Positions 20,617 to 29,341 are shown, counted from the first letter of the stretch. The stretch is DNA of 32,241 nucleotides from Akkermansiaceae bacterium (GCA_017857425.1 JAFMDE010000008.1:1-32241), one strand, 5' to 3'. Translations and numbers: made by a program. The notes: generated from the letters alone by a model not told the origin.

Positions 20617-22833
20617 AACTCTAACGAGGCCCATGGACTCCAGTCGATTGGTGAAATCAGTCGGCAGGCTGCCCCGACTTCTTGTATCCATCTCTATTCT
20701 TGTCAGCACTTGAGAGCCCGAGGCAAAGGCCTCGACGGCAATGATCGCGCGCAACTCACCGCGCTGGCAGTCCCAATCACTATCATTTTCCAATGGCTGC
20801 CAATCATCTGCCATTATGGCATCTAAAACCTGCTCACGCGTGATACTACAATCACTCCACCACTTGGCTTCGTAGTCATCATACTGACGCGTCACATCCA
20901 CGAGAACGAACTCACGCTCGCCCGGCGCTCGCTCCACTTTGTCTCGCCAGCTCAGGCTATGCCACCATCTTGCCCATGCTCTTATGCGCGGCTGTACTGC
21001 GTTAGCAAAAGCTAGCTTAGCACGTGACTCGGTGCAGAAAAACTCCTCAGGAATAGATCGCTGTGGCTGCATCGTCGTCACCAGTTGCTGATAAGGCGCC
21101 GTGCCCATCGCGCCATGATAGATGCAACTTCCATCACTTGCGCTCATCGCTTGACCTGAATAAACACAGCCCTTCCATATGGCACCACCTCCCCTGCGAA
21201 ACCTCTCAGGGTGATCCTGCATCAACAATGCCTCCGCCTTGCCGTATTGATATTGCTGCGTAAAATAACGCCACAGCGTTGCACGTCTTCGGTGCCACAC
21301 AAAAGCTGCTGCCGAGAACCCCATGCGGAAGCCCGCCTGCTGCAGGCGCCAGCAGAAATCGACATCGTCACCCGCTATCAAATAACGTTCACTAAAACCA
21401 CCAATCGCCTCCAATACCTTCTTTCTAATCGCAAGATTACACCCAGGCAAATGCTCTGCCTCATCATCATCAAACAGAACATGAGAAGGTGCTCCTTGCG
21501 CCGAGGCCACCACCACCTCATCGATAACACTGGCACCACCATCATGCGTAGGCTGAGGACGAGGAGGCAAATTAGGTCCTCCGCAGGCATCCCAGCCCCT
21601 CCGATTGAATGCGTGAGCCAGCCACCACAACCACTGCCTATCCGGCTGGCAGTCGTCATCTGTGTAGGCAATGATCTCTCCCTGAGCCTCACGGGAGCCT
21701 CTATTTCTAGCAGCACTTAATCCATCATGTTCGGATTGAATCAGGCGCACACCGTTAAAACCACGAACTATTTCTGCCGTATCGTCAAAGGAGCCATCAT
21801 CTACCACCAAAATCTCAAAGTCGGGGTAGTCAAGATTCTGAAGTGCCCTCAAACACGCCTCGATCCTAGCTCCACCGTTATGCGTGCAGACCACTACAGA
21901 AAATGCAGGTGATTCGCACAGCTCAAGCCCATCACCGGGTGAATCAATGCCCTTGAGCTTTTCACGCAATGGCCGCAACGAGAGTTTGGCCTGCCCTAGT
22001 CTGTCGAATAGACCAAAACTCCATTCATCGATTACAAGGCCTCCCCTTGACCAATGATCACTCCAAGAATAGATCGTTACCCCTGCCATTCCGGCGCGTA
22101 ATGACTCATCAACATACCATAGCAAGGCATCACTCTGTGCCTGCTCACCTTGGCGACAAGTATCCATACCAAACTCGCTAAGCAAAACAGGACGATCCCC
22201 AGCAACATTGTGCAGGCGCGGTAAATAACGGGCGAAGTCATCCCGATTTTCGAGGTAAACATTCATTGCCGTGAAGTCGGCATTATCTGGCTCTTCGTAT
22301 TCCGTAGTCGGATAATTGGCATAGGCAAAGAGCAGATCAGGACAAATGCTGCGACCTAAATTAATGAGCTCCTCAAGTGCCTGCTTAACTCGGGTCACCC
22401 CCATCCACCTAACCATGTCGCTGGGAATCTCGTTGGCTACAAATACCCCTGCAAGCGCAGGATGTGTCCCCCATGAATTGAGACCTTCTTTCATCCTCAC
22501 CTGAGCTGCGCTGTAAATCGCCGTGTGAGTGACGAAGTCGCAGTGATACTCCCAGTTCAAGCCAACAAATACCCACAAACCAGCTTTCTGCGCTGCATCT
22601 AATAAGATGCTCTCTGGCTCTTCGTAGACCCGTATAGCATTGAATCCTGCATCAGCAATGCGCGCCATCTGCTCGTCATGATCCGCTAAAACCGCTGGTG
22701 TCGGCTTAGGAAACGGGCCGTAAGTGACCATCTTCAGAAACACGCGCTCAGCTCCGGCACGGAAAAACTTCCCGTCCACTCGCAAACGTGACTGCAAAAG
22801 CAATCCCTCATTCCATTCCTCACCTGTTGGCAC
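20611..22833 (-). CDS. Fusion protein: N-terminal clan GH-A-like (GH2/GH5-type) TIM barrel + GT2 glycosyltransferase + uncharacterised C-terminal region
   Basis: N-term ADAGFNAIRVYEEPESILLDAAQKAGLWVFVGLNW, VFVANEIPSDM (NE), RPVLLSEFGMD (second Glu); GT2 FSVVVCTHNGGARIEACLRALQNLDYPDFEILVVDDGSFDDT, AYTDDDCQPD, ERYLIAGDDVDFCWRLQQAG. Confidence 0.85.
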   Translation of the reverse strand: MPTGEEWNEGLLLQSRLRVDGKFFRAGAERVFLKMVTYGPFPKPTPAVLADHDEQMARIADAGFNAIRVYEEPESILLDAAQKAGLWVFVGLNWEYHCDFVTHTAIYSAAQVRMKEGLNSWGTHPALAGVFVANEIPSDMVRWMGVTRVKQALEELINLGRSICPDLLFAYANYPTTEYEEPDNADFTAMNVYLENRDDFARYLPRLHNVAGDRPVLLSEFGMDTCRQGEQAQSDALLWYVDESLRAGMAGVTIYSWSDHWSRGGLVIDEWSFGLFDRLGQAKLSLRPLREKLKGIDSPGDGLELCESPAFSVVVCTHNGGARIEACLRALQNLDYPDFEILVVDDGSFDDTAEIVRGFNGVRLIQSEHDGLSAARNRGSREAQGEIIAYTDDDCQPDRQWLWWLAHAFNRRGWDACGGPNLPPRPQPTHDGGASVIDEVVVASAQGAPSHVLFDDDEAEHLPGCNLAIRKKVLEAIGGFSERYLIAGDDVDFCWRLQQAGFRMGFSAAAFVWHRRRATLWRYFTQQYQYGKAEALLMQDHPERFRRGGGAIWKGCVYSGQAMSASDGSCIYHGAMGTAPYQQLVTTMQPQRSIPEEFFCTESRAKLAFANAVQPRIRAWARWWHSLSWRDKVERAPGEREFVLVDVTRQYDDYEAKWWSDCSITREQVLDAIMADDWQPLENDSDWDCQRGELRAIIAVEAFASGSQVLTRIEMDTRSRGSLPTDFTNRLESMGLVRVE

Positions 22834-22883
22834 AGCGCACTCTACATCGACTTACTCGAGACTTGAAACTGAAAACTTCTCAC

Positions 22884-23909
22884 ATGAGACTCTGCCCCGT
22901 GCTCAAGACTACTGATTTCGACTACAAGCTCCCCGAGGAACTCATCGCCAGCCGTCCTCTCGAGGATCGTTCTGCCTCTCGCATGATGGTGATCCACCGG
23001 GACACCGGTCTTATTGAGCATCGTAAGTTCACTGATTTTTCAAGTTATCTGCGGCCCGAGGACCTCCTTGTTCTTAATGACACCAAGGTCACCCCAGCTC
23101 GCTTTTTCTCCAATGACGGTAACATTGAAATTGTTTGCACCAACAAACTCTCAGAGCTCGAGTGGGAATGCCTCGTACGGCCCGGCAAAAAAATGAAACC
23201 CGGACGCTGCGTTGAAATTGGACAATCGACTGGAACCGTTCACTCCATCCTCGAAAACGGCAACCGCATCATCCGCTGGGATCAGCCCGTTGATGAGCAA
23301 ACCCATGGCCGCCTAGCCCTGCCCCATTACATGAATCGCGAGAGTGACCCAGAGGACAGAGAGCGCTACCAAACAACCTTTGCGCGCGAGGAGGGCGCCA
23401 TTGCCGCGCCCACCGCCGGTCTGCATTTCACCCCCGAAATTCTTGCCAAGATTGAGCACACCTTTCTAACCCTGCACGTTGGTGTCGGCACCTTCCGCCC
23501 CGTTAAAGCCGAATATATCAAGGATCACGACATGCATGCCGAGCGCTATCACATCAGCGAGCACACCGCCGAGCGCATTAACAACACCCGCGCCCTCGGT
23601 GGCCGCATCATCGCCACCGGAACCACCGTCACCCGTGTTCTAGAAAGCCTGGCCAAAGAGACAGACAAAGGCCCTAACACCCCACTACAGATTCATGCCA
23701 TCTCCGGCGAAACCGATATTTTCATCAACCCTCCTCATACCTTCAAAGCCGTCGACGCCCTGCTCACTAATTTCCACCTGCCCCAATCGACCTTGATGAT
23801 GCTAGTCTCCGCCTTAGCCAGCCGTGAACTCATTATGGAGGCCTACGCCAAAGCCGTCGAAGAACGCTACCGCTTTTTCTCGTATGGCGATTGCATGTTG
23901 ATTGTGTGA
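22884..23909 (+). CDS. queA: S-adenosylmethionine:tRNA ribosyltransferase-isomerase
   Basis: FDYKLPEELIASRPLEDRSASRMMVIHRDTG, LVLNDTKVTPARFF, GAIAAPTAGLHFTPE, TLHVGVGTFRPVKAE, LTNFHLPQSTLMMLVSA. The ORF track starts at 22788, but the homologous N-terminus fits the ATG at 22884. Confidence 0.95.
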   Translation: MRLCPVLKTTDFDYKLPEELIASRPLEDRSASRMMVIHRDTGLIEHRKFTDFSSYLRPEDLLVLNDTKVTPARFFSNDGNIEIVCTNKLSELEWECLVRPGKKMKPGRCVEIGQSTGTVHSILENGNRIIRWDQPVDEQTHGRLALPHYMNRESDPEDRERYQTTFAREEGAIAAPTAGLHFTPEILAKIEHTFLTLHVGVGTFRPVKAEYIKDHDMHAERYHISEHTAERINNTRALGGRIIATGTTVTRVLESLAKETDKGPNTPLQIHAISGETDIFINPPHTFKAVDALLTNFHLPQSTLMMLVSALASRELIMEAYAKAVEERYRFFSYGDCMLIV

Positions 23910-23949
23910 GTCGATCACATTCTAAAATCTCCACAGTTCATAAATCCCC

Positions 23950-23977
23950 TTGCAATCTCATCATTAGACATTATGAA
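23950..23977 (+). promoter_or_regulatory. Putative promoter of the SRP RNA gene
   Basis: TTGCAA (23950-23955) - 16 nt - TATGAA (23972-23977); predicts a start near 23984, matching the 5' end of the folded RNA. Confidence 0.5.
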
Positions 23978-23983
23978 ACCTGC

Positions 23984-24085
23984 GCTGTCAGGGCTGTGGA
24001 GTGTCGGCAGATGAATTTGGTCAGGACCGAAAGGTAGCAGCCACAGTTTGTCCGTCATTGCCGCAGTTCCTGGCAGTATTTTTTT
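23984..24085 (+). ncRNA. ffs: Bacterial small SRP RNA (4.5S-type)
   Basis: Core GGTCAGGACCGAAAGGTAGCAGCC (24019-24042) matches the domain IV consensus (GGTCAGGTCCGGAAGGAAGCAGCC in E. coli). Outer helices pair: CTGTCAGGGCTGTGG (23985-23999) with CCGCAGTTCCTGGCAG (24061-24076), and CGGCAgATGA (24005-24014) with TCATTGCCG (24055-24063, sharing its last bases with the outer strand). T-run follows. Ends approximate. Confidence 0.92.
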
Positions 24086-24106
24086 GCTCTTTTTTTGCTC
24101 TTTTTT
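24077..24106 (+). terminator. Terminator T-tracts of the SRP RNA gene: (T7 GCTC)x2 + T6
   Basis: tatttttttgctctttttttgctctttttt directly follows the closing helix of the SRP RNA. Confidence 0.6.
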
Positions 24107-24162
24107 ACGGTGGGCAGAGTATTCGCTTGGAAGTTTTGCCCAATCAGTGCTTAAACGAGTGC

Positions 24163-24729
24163 ATGGCCAACGATGACATCCGCTCCTCTCTGAGAGCTCT
24201 CTTACTTGAAAAATCAGTCCGCACCGGTGAGTTCACCCTCGCCTCAGGAAAAACATCCGACCTCTATATTGACTGCCGCGTCACTGCCATGGACCCCCAC
24301 GGCGCCAACCTGATTGGCAAACTAGGCTGGGAAACGGTCAAACAAGAAATCGCCACACGTGGTCTCGACGTGCAGGCTATCGGCGGCATGACCCTCGGCG
24401 CTGACCCCATCTCACTTGCTGTCGGCATGACCTCAGCATCGGACGAGAAGCCCCTACAGGTGTTCACCGTGCGCAAGGAACCCAAAGGCCACGGCAAGGG
24501 CAAACAAATCGAAGGCAATTTTTCAGAAGGCGACACCATCGTCATCGTCGATGACGTCATCACCACAGGAGGCTCCACCATCAAGGCCATGGATGTCATC
24601 GAAGCCGCAGGAGGAAAAGTCGCCTTTGCCCTCGTGCTTGTCGACCGCGAGGAAGGCGGCCGGGCAGCCATCGAAGCGCGTGGCGTCCCCGTGGTCTCGC
24701 TATTCTCTCGCTCAACGCTACTTGACTAA
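24163..24729 (+). CDS. pyrE: Orotate phosphoribosyltransferase
   Basis: MANDDIRSSLRALLLEKSVRTGEFTLASGKTSDLYIDCRVTAM...; PRPP motif TIVIVDDVITTGGSTIKAMD. Start moved from 24001 to ATG 24163 because 24001-24085 encodes the SRP RNA. Confidence 0.93.
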   Translation: MANDDIRSSLRALLLEKSVRTGEFTLASGKTSDLYIDCRVTAMDPHGANLIGKLGWETVKQEIATRGLDVQAIGGMTLGADPISLAVGMTSASDEKPLQVFTVRKEPKGHGKGKQIEGNFSEGDTIVIVDDVITTGGSTIKAMDVIEAAGGKVAFALVLVDREEGGRAAIEARGVPVVSLFSRSTLLD

Positions 24730-24761
24730 CATCCCGCAACCTCTGCCCTCCAGAACCCGTC

Positions 24762-26009
24762 TTGCGCATAGAAATCATCAACACTGGCAGCGAGCTGCTG
24801 CTGGGCACCACCGTCAATACCCACGCTCCATGGATGGGTATCGAGCTCTTTAAACTGGGTCTACGCGTGCAACGCCAAACCACCGTCCCTGACGGCGAGG
24901 CCATTAACCTCGCGATGAGTGAGGCGATGGAGCGCAGTGATGTGGTCATCGTCACCGGCGGACTCGGTCCTACCAGCGATGATATCACCCGCGAAGCTGC
25001 GGCTGAAGTTCTCGGCGTTGAGCTGATCACCGACGAAGCGGCACTCAGATCGATCGAAGCCTTCTTTGCCCATCGTGATCGAGAGATGGCTGAGGACAAT
25101 AAAAAGCAGGCACTCAATCCGGTTGGCGGCGATATTTTACCCAATCCCAACGGCACCGCCCCGGGCATCTACACGCCGCCGCGCATGAGCGGAGACAGGC
25201 TATGTGCCCTGTTCCTACTTCCTGGGCCACCGAGTGAAATGAGACCCATGTTTGAAAACGAGGTTGAGCCGAGGCTACGCTCCCTTGCCAGAACCCATGA
25301 AGATCATCATGTGCAAGTGCTTCGCTTTACGGGTGTCGGCGAAAGTGATTTTCATGCCAAGCTCGATAAAGAGCTGATGGCCATTGCCGATCTAGAAGTC
25401 GGTTACTGCGCCCGCACTCGTGAGGTAGACCTGAGATTAATTGGCTCGAAAAAGAGCACCGAGCAGGCAAGCCAGCTCGCCTTAAGCGCTTTCCCAGGCA
25501 TGTGTTTTAGTCAAAACGGAGAATCTCTAGAGGAAATAGTCGTCAAACTGCTCGACCAGCAGGGCAAAACAATAAGCATGGCTGAGAGCTGTACGGGCGG
25601 CCTCATTGCTCATCGCATCACCAATGTCCCGGGTGCTTCAGAGGTTTTCACTCATGGTTTTGTCACTTATTCCAATCCAGCCAAGCAGCAGCTTTTAGGC
25701 GTTAGCGCCACCACCTTGGAACAACATGGAGCGGTCAGTGAAGCGGTCGCCATGCAGATGGCTGAGGGCGCACTTGCCAAAGCACAAGCGGATATCGCCG
25801 TCTCAGTCACCGGCATTGCAGGCCCCGGCGGAGGCAGTGAAGATAAGCCTGTGGGGACGGTCTGGATAGGCATCGCCACAGCAACAAGTAGCAAGGCGAT
25901 CAAAAAATTCATCCCCTACGGCCGAGAGATCTTCAAGCAAGCCACCAGTCAAGACGCGCTCAACCTTGTCAGAAGAACACTGGAGGAAAGCAGCAACGAG
26001 GCCTGTTAG
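24762..26009 (+). CDS. cinA: CinA family protein (nucleotide-binding N-terminus + C-terminal NMN amidohydrolase-like domain)
   Basis: TTG start; RIEIINTGSELLLGTTVNTHAPWMG, VIVTGGLGPTSDDITREAAAEVLG, C-terminal SMAESCTGGLIAHRITNVPGASEVFTHGFVTYSN, VSVTGIAGPGGGSEDKPVGTVWIG. Confidence 0.95.
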   Translation: MRIEIINTGSELLLGTTVNTHAPWMGIELFKLGLRVQRQTTVPDGEAINLAMSEAMERSDVVIVTGGLGPTSDDITREAAAEVLGVELITDEAALRSIEAFFAHRDREMAEDNKKQALNPVGGDILPNPNGTAPGIYTPPRMSGDRLCALFLLPGPPSEMRPMFENEVEPRLRSLARTHEDHHVQVLRFTGVGESDFHAKLDKELMAIADLEVGYCARTREVDLRLIGSKKSTEQASQLALSAFPGMCFSQNGESLEEIVVKLLDQQGKTISMAESCTGGLIAHRITNVPGASEVFTHGFVTYSNPAKQQLLGVSATTLEQHGAVSEAVAMQMAEGALAKAQADIAVSVTGIAGPGGGSEDKPVGTVWIGIATATSSKAIKKFIPYGREIFKQATSQDALNLVRRTLEESSNEAC

Positions 26010-26830
26010 TCCTCAGGATTCTTCCTGAGATAGATCACATAGTAGACTAGCCCTACGAGCACACTGCCGCCCACCATATTGCCAAGGATCACCGGTATCA
26101 TATTTCGGGCGAATCCTGCCCAGCAGACCACGTCTACGTTCGCCACCGTGTGACCTGCCGACTTCAGCAACATGCCCATCGGGATGAAATACATGTTGGC
26201 GATGCTGTGCTCAAATCCAGCAGCGACAAATGCCGAAATGGGAAAAACGATGGCCAATACCTTGCCTGAGACACTGCGTCCAGCAATAGCCATCCATATC
26301 GCCAGGCAAACAAGAATATTGCAGAGAACTCCCCTGAAAAAAGCCTCCCCGAACGGCAGCGCGCACTTAGCCGCAGCGATCTTGAGATACTGATCCTTGA
26401 TCGCTCCGTCGTTCATTTCCCAATGCCCGGATCGAAACACCAGATACGCCAAGCCAAAGGCACCGACAAAATTAGACAAGAAAACCACCACCCAATTTCT
26501 CAACAGATTCGCCGTGGAAACCTTGCGGTCCGCCCACGCCATCACGATCAAATTATTGCCGGTGAACAACTCAGCTCCGGCAATGACAACCATGATCAGG
26601 CCCAGGGAGAAGGCCACCCCACCTAGCACCTGAGAAAGAGCAAAACCTAGGCTTTGGTCAGACTTAATGATTACAAAATAAAGAGCGCCTAAGCCAATAA
26701 ACGCACCCGCTAATACTCCAAGAACAGCCATGGACAGCAAAGACAGCTGAGCTTTTGCAACTCCGATCGTCTCCACGCGATTGGCGATCTCCTTCGGCTG
26801 ATAGACATCGAAATCAAAAACCTTAGGCAT
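26006..26830 (-). CDS. Formate/nitrite transporter (FNT) family channel
   Basis: 274 aa polytopic; AGAELFTGNNLIVMAWADRKVS, NWVVVFLSNFVGAFGLAYLVF, GFEHSIANMYFIPMG. Confidence 0.93.
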   Translation of the reverse strand: MPKVFDFDVYQPKEIANRVETIGVAKAQLSLLSMAVLGVLAGAFIGLGALYFVIIKSDQSLGFALSQVLGGVAFSLGLIMVVIAGAELFTGNNLIVMAWADRKVSTANLLRNWVVVFLSNFVGAFGLAYLVFRSGHWEMNDGAIKDQYLKIAAAKCALPFGEAFFRGVLCNILVCLAIWMAIAGRSVSGKVLAIVFPISAFVAAGFEHSIANMYFIPMGMLLKSAGHTVANVDVVCWAGFARNMIPVILGNMVGGSVLVGLVYYVIYLRKNPED

Positions 26831-26896
26831 AATGCCTCATTCTAAGTCGCTAGAGCTGAAAGGTCAATCTCGCAGATCAATGCGTGCTCAAGTGCC

Positions 26897-27541
26897 TTAG
26901 ATAAGCCGGCTATCCAAATTGAATACCTGGCCCGATGTATGCGGCAAGTGCTGATGCAAATAGGTGACAAAACCAGCCACCGCCTCGGGTGTATTATATC
27001 TGCCCAAAACATGCCGATCACGAATGGCCCCCTTGATTTTGTCATCCAAACTCGCCGTCATCTTGGTCTCCATGAACCCAGGAATCACTGCATTCACGCG
27101 CACATTACGGCGGCCAAGCTCCTGCGCCATCGACTTCATCATTCCCAGCAACGCCGACTTCGCAGCGCTATAATTAGCCTGCCCAACGGGAGGGTGCAGT
27201 GCCGAAAAACTAGAAATAAAGAGGATGTGGCCACTGCGGCGTTTTGCCATACCCCGAGCCACCTCACGCGCGCACAGGAAAGCGCCTTTTAGATTCACAT
27301 CAATTACACGTGACCAATCCTGCTCACTCATCCGTGCGATGGTCTTATCGATCGTCATGCCGGCATTGCAGACAAGAAGATCAGTGTCTTCGATGGACTC
27401 AAAAAAAACCTTTACGCAATCAGCCGAAGTCACATCAAGCTGCTCTTTCCCAGGAGCAAGAACTTCCATTTCAGCGCCACGCAAGGTCTTGGAAATGGCT
27501 TGGCCCAAACCACCCGCGGCCCCTGTGACGATAGCCTTCAT
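26897..27541 (-). CDS. SDR-family oxidoreductase (FabG-like)
   Basis: Nucleotide-binding TGAAGGLG, NAGMTIDKT, catalytic YSAAK; overlaps the pdhC stop (TAATG). Confidence 0.93.
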   Translation of the reverse strand: MKAIVTGAAGGLGQAISKTLRGAEMEVLAPGKEQLDVTSADCVKVFFESIEDTDLLVCNAGMTIDKTIARMSEQDWSRVIDVNLKGAFLCAREVARGMAKRRSGHILFISSFSALHPPVGQANYSAAKSALLGMMKSMAQELGRRNVRVNAVIPGFMETKMTASLDDKIKGAIRDRHVLGRYNTPEAVAGFVTYLHQHLPHTSGQVFNLDSRLI

Positions 27542-28896
27542 TACACCAGCATCAGAGCTGGATTCTCGATAAGCTTTTTGACCTCGTTGAGGAACCTGGC
27601 ACCCACAGCGCCGTCGACCACGCGGTGATCACAACTCAAGCCAATGTTCATGCGCATACCGGCAACGATCTGGCCGTCTTTCACCACAGGCTTTTCAATA
27701 ATCGCACCCACACTCAAAATCGCGGCCTGCGGTGGGTTGATAATAGCGTCGAAACTTTCAATACCCCATGCACCGAGATTAGAAACGGTCACCGTGCCGC
27801 CATCGAATTCATTGGGCATGAGCTTTTTGTCACGAGCGCGCACGGCAAGATCTTTAACCTCTTGGGAAATCTGTAGCATCGACTTACTCGCCGCATCCTT
27901 GATGACAGGAGTTACCAAACCATCATCGACTGCAACGGCGATGGAAACACCCACCTTGGCAAATTGCACAACGCTATCACCGTTGAAGGAGGCATTGATT
28001 TCGGGAACTGCCTGCGCTGCGTTGATCACAGACTTCAATACAAAATCATTAATGCTGTATTTATTGCCGTGTGTTTGCTCTGCCTGCGCATTGATCTGCT
28101 TACGCAAGGTCATCAACGGCGCTGTGTCACACTCAACATGTAGATAAAAATGAGGAATCGTTGTCTTGGACGTCAACAGACGATCTGCGATGATGCGACG
28201 CATGGAGCTCAGCTCGATGGTTTGATCACCGGCAGCAACAACAGGGCTGATCGCAGCAGCCGCTACTGGTGCTGGTGCAGATACTGGTGATGGTGTTGAT
28301 TGAACGACCTGGGCTTTTGCGGAAGCAGCCAGCGCAGTAGCAGCACTCGCCAAGCGTGAAGGTGCGCTACCACCCTCAGCAGCAGCCTCGACATCAGCCT
28401 TGACGATCCTTCCACCAGGACCAGATCCTTGAATCGCAGCGATGTCCACACCCTTGGAGTCGGCAATTTTTCGTGCAAGAGGTGAGGCTTTAATGCGCTC
28501 ACCGGGACCAGCCTGATGTAGCGCAGGAGTTGAAGTGGGAGCAACAAGCTCGGCGGCTGGCTGGCTAACTTCAGGAGCTTCAGCCCCTTCAGCAAAAAGC
28601 TGTGACTCTGGAGCGCTGATCGCAGCCGGTGCTGATCCGGGCGCGGGTGCTTCTTCCCCGTCTTCGAGTAGCACGCCCAAGGTCGCGCCCACGGCGGCTT
28701 TCTCCCCTGCTTGAACAAGAATATCAGAGAGTGTGCCTTCATCAAATGCCTCCATCTCCATGGTCGCCTTGTCGGTCTCCACTTCAGCGATCACATCACC
28801 AATTTCAATGGTGTCACCCACTTGTTTGTTCCACTTTACAAGGGTACCTTCCGTCATCGTGTCGGAAAGCTTGGGCATTTCAATATTTGTAGGCAT
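27541..28896 (-). CDS. pdhC: Pyruvate dehydrogenase complex E2 (dihydrolipoamide acetyltransferase)
   Basis: One lipoyl domain (VETDKATMEMEAFDEG), PSBD (IKASPLARKIADSKGVDIAAIQGSGPGGRIVKADVEAA), catalytic NIGLSCDHRVVDGAVGARFLNEVKKLIENP. Confidence 0.95.
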   Translation of the reverse strand: MPTNIEMPKLSDTMTEGTLVKWNKQVGDTIEIGDVIAEVETDKATMEMEAFDEGTLSDILVQAGEKAAVGATLGVLLEDGEEAPAPGSAPAAISAPESQLFAEGAEAPEVSQPAAELVAPTSTPALHQAGPGERIKASPLARKIADSKGVDIAAIQGSGPGGRIVKADVEAAAEGGSAPSRLASAATALAASAKAQVVQSTPSPVSAPAPVAAAAISPVVAAGDQTIELSSMRRIIADRLLTSKTTIPHFYLHVECDTAPLMTLRKQINAQAEQTHGNKYSINDFVLKSVINAAQAVPEINASFNGDSVVQFAKVGVSIAVAVDDGLVTPVIKDAASKSMLQISQEVKDLAVRARDKKLMPNEFDGGTVTVSNLGAWGIESFDAIINPPQAAILSVGAIIEKPVVKDGQIVAGMRMNIGLSCDHRVVDGAVGARFLNEVKKLIENPALMLV

Positions 28897-29040
28897 AAGT
28901 TAAATCAGTTAATCAAGCTGTGTGCAGAGGACTTTTCTTCCAAACATGGCTTGGGGGCAAGCTGATTATACCAAAATTCGCGACTGTTTATAAAGATCCT
29001 AAAAAAAATGACAGATCTGCCGAAACGCAGGCAAGTGAAA

Positions 29041-29064
29041 GGCTATGACCTAGAGGGCATAGCC
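29041..29064 (-). terminator. Hairpin downstream of the small lipoprotein gene (possible weak terminator)
   Basis: GGCTATG (29041-29047)/CATAGCC (29058-29064), 7-bp perfect stem; minus-strand continuation TTTCACTTG is only weakly U-rich. Confidence 0.35.
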
Positions 29065-29092
29065 TTGAGAGATATCAGCGAAAAGGGGCTAA

Positions 29093-29260
29093 TTAATCGC
29101 TAGTAGAGAGTTCTTTCATGGTCGGAATCAGCCCGATGTTGGGCTCTCCTGAAGCTTGGGCAGATGCACGAGCGTGCACTTTGGAGCTGCCCATGCTACA
29201 ACATGATGACAGTCCGAGAGAAAAGATTGTTAGGATTAATAAATGTAAGGTGACTTTCAT
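29093..29260 (-). CDS. Small predicted lipoprotein (55 aa)
   Basis: MKVTLHLLILTIFSLGLSSCCSMGSSK...: signal peptide with lipobox LSSC; ORF-track start at 29302 is probably too far upstream. Confidence 0.6.
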   Translation of the reverse strand: MKVTLHLLILTIFSLGLSSCCSMGSSKVHARASAQASGEPNIGLIPTMKELSTSD

Positions 29261-29341
29261 AGTAAACATTATTTTATAAAAAAATAATGTTACTTGCAAC
29301 AAAAAACTAAAAAAGACTTTTCGCTCAAATCAGCCGACCAA

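Noticed and set aside
22788-22883. N-terminal 32 codons of the queA ORF
   Set aside because: Overlaps the start of the divergent GH/GT2 gene and has no QueA-like sequence; the ATG at 22884 fits the family.
24001-24162. N-terminal 54 codons of the pyrE ORF as protein
   Set aside because: The sequence is better explained as SRP RNA plus T-tract terminator; PyrE homology begins at 24163.
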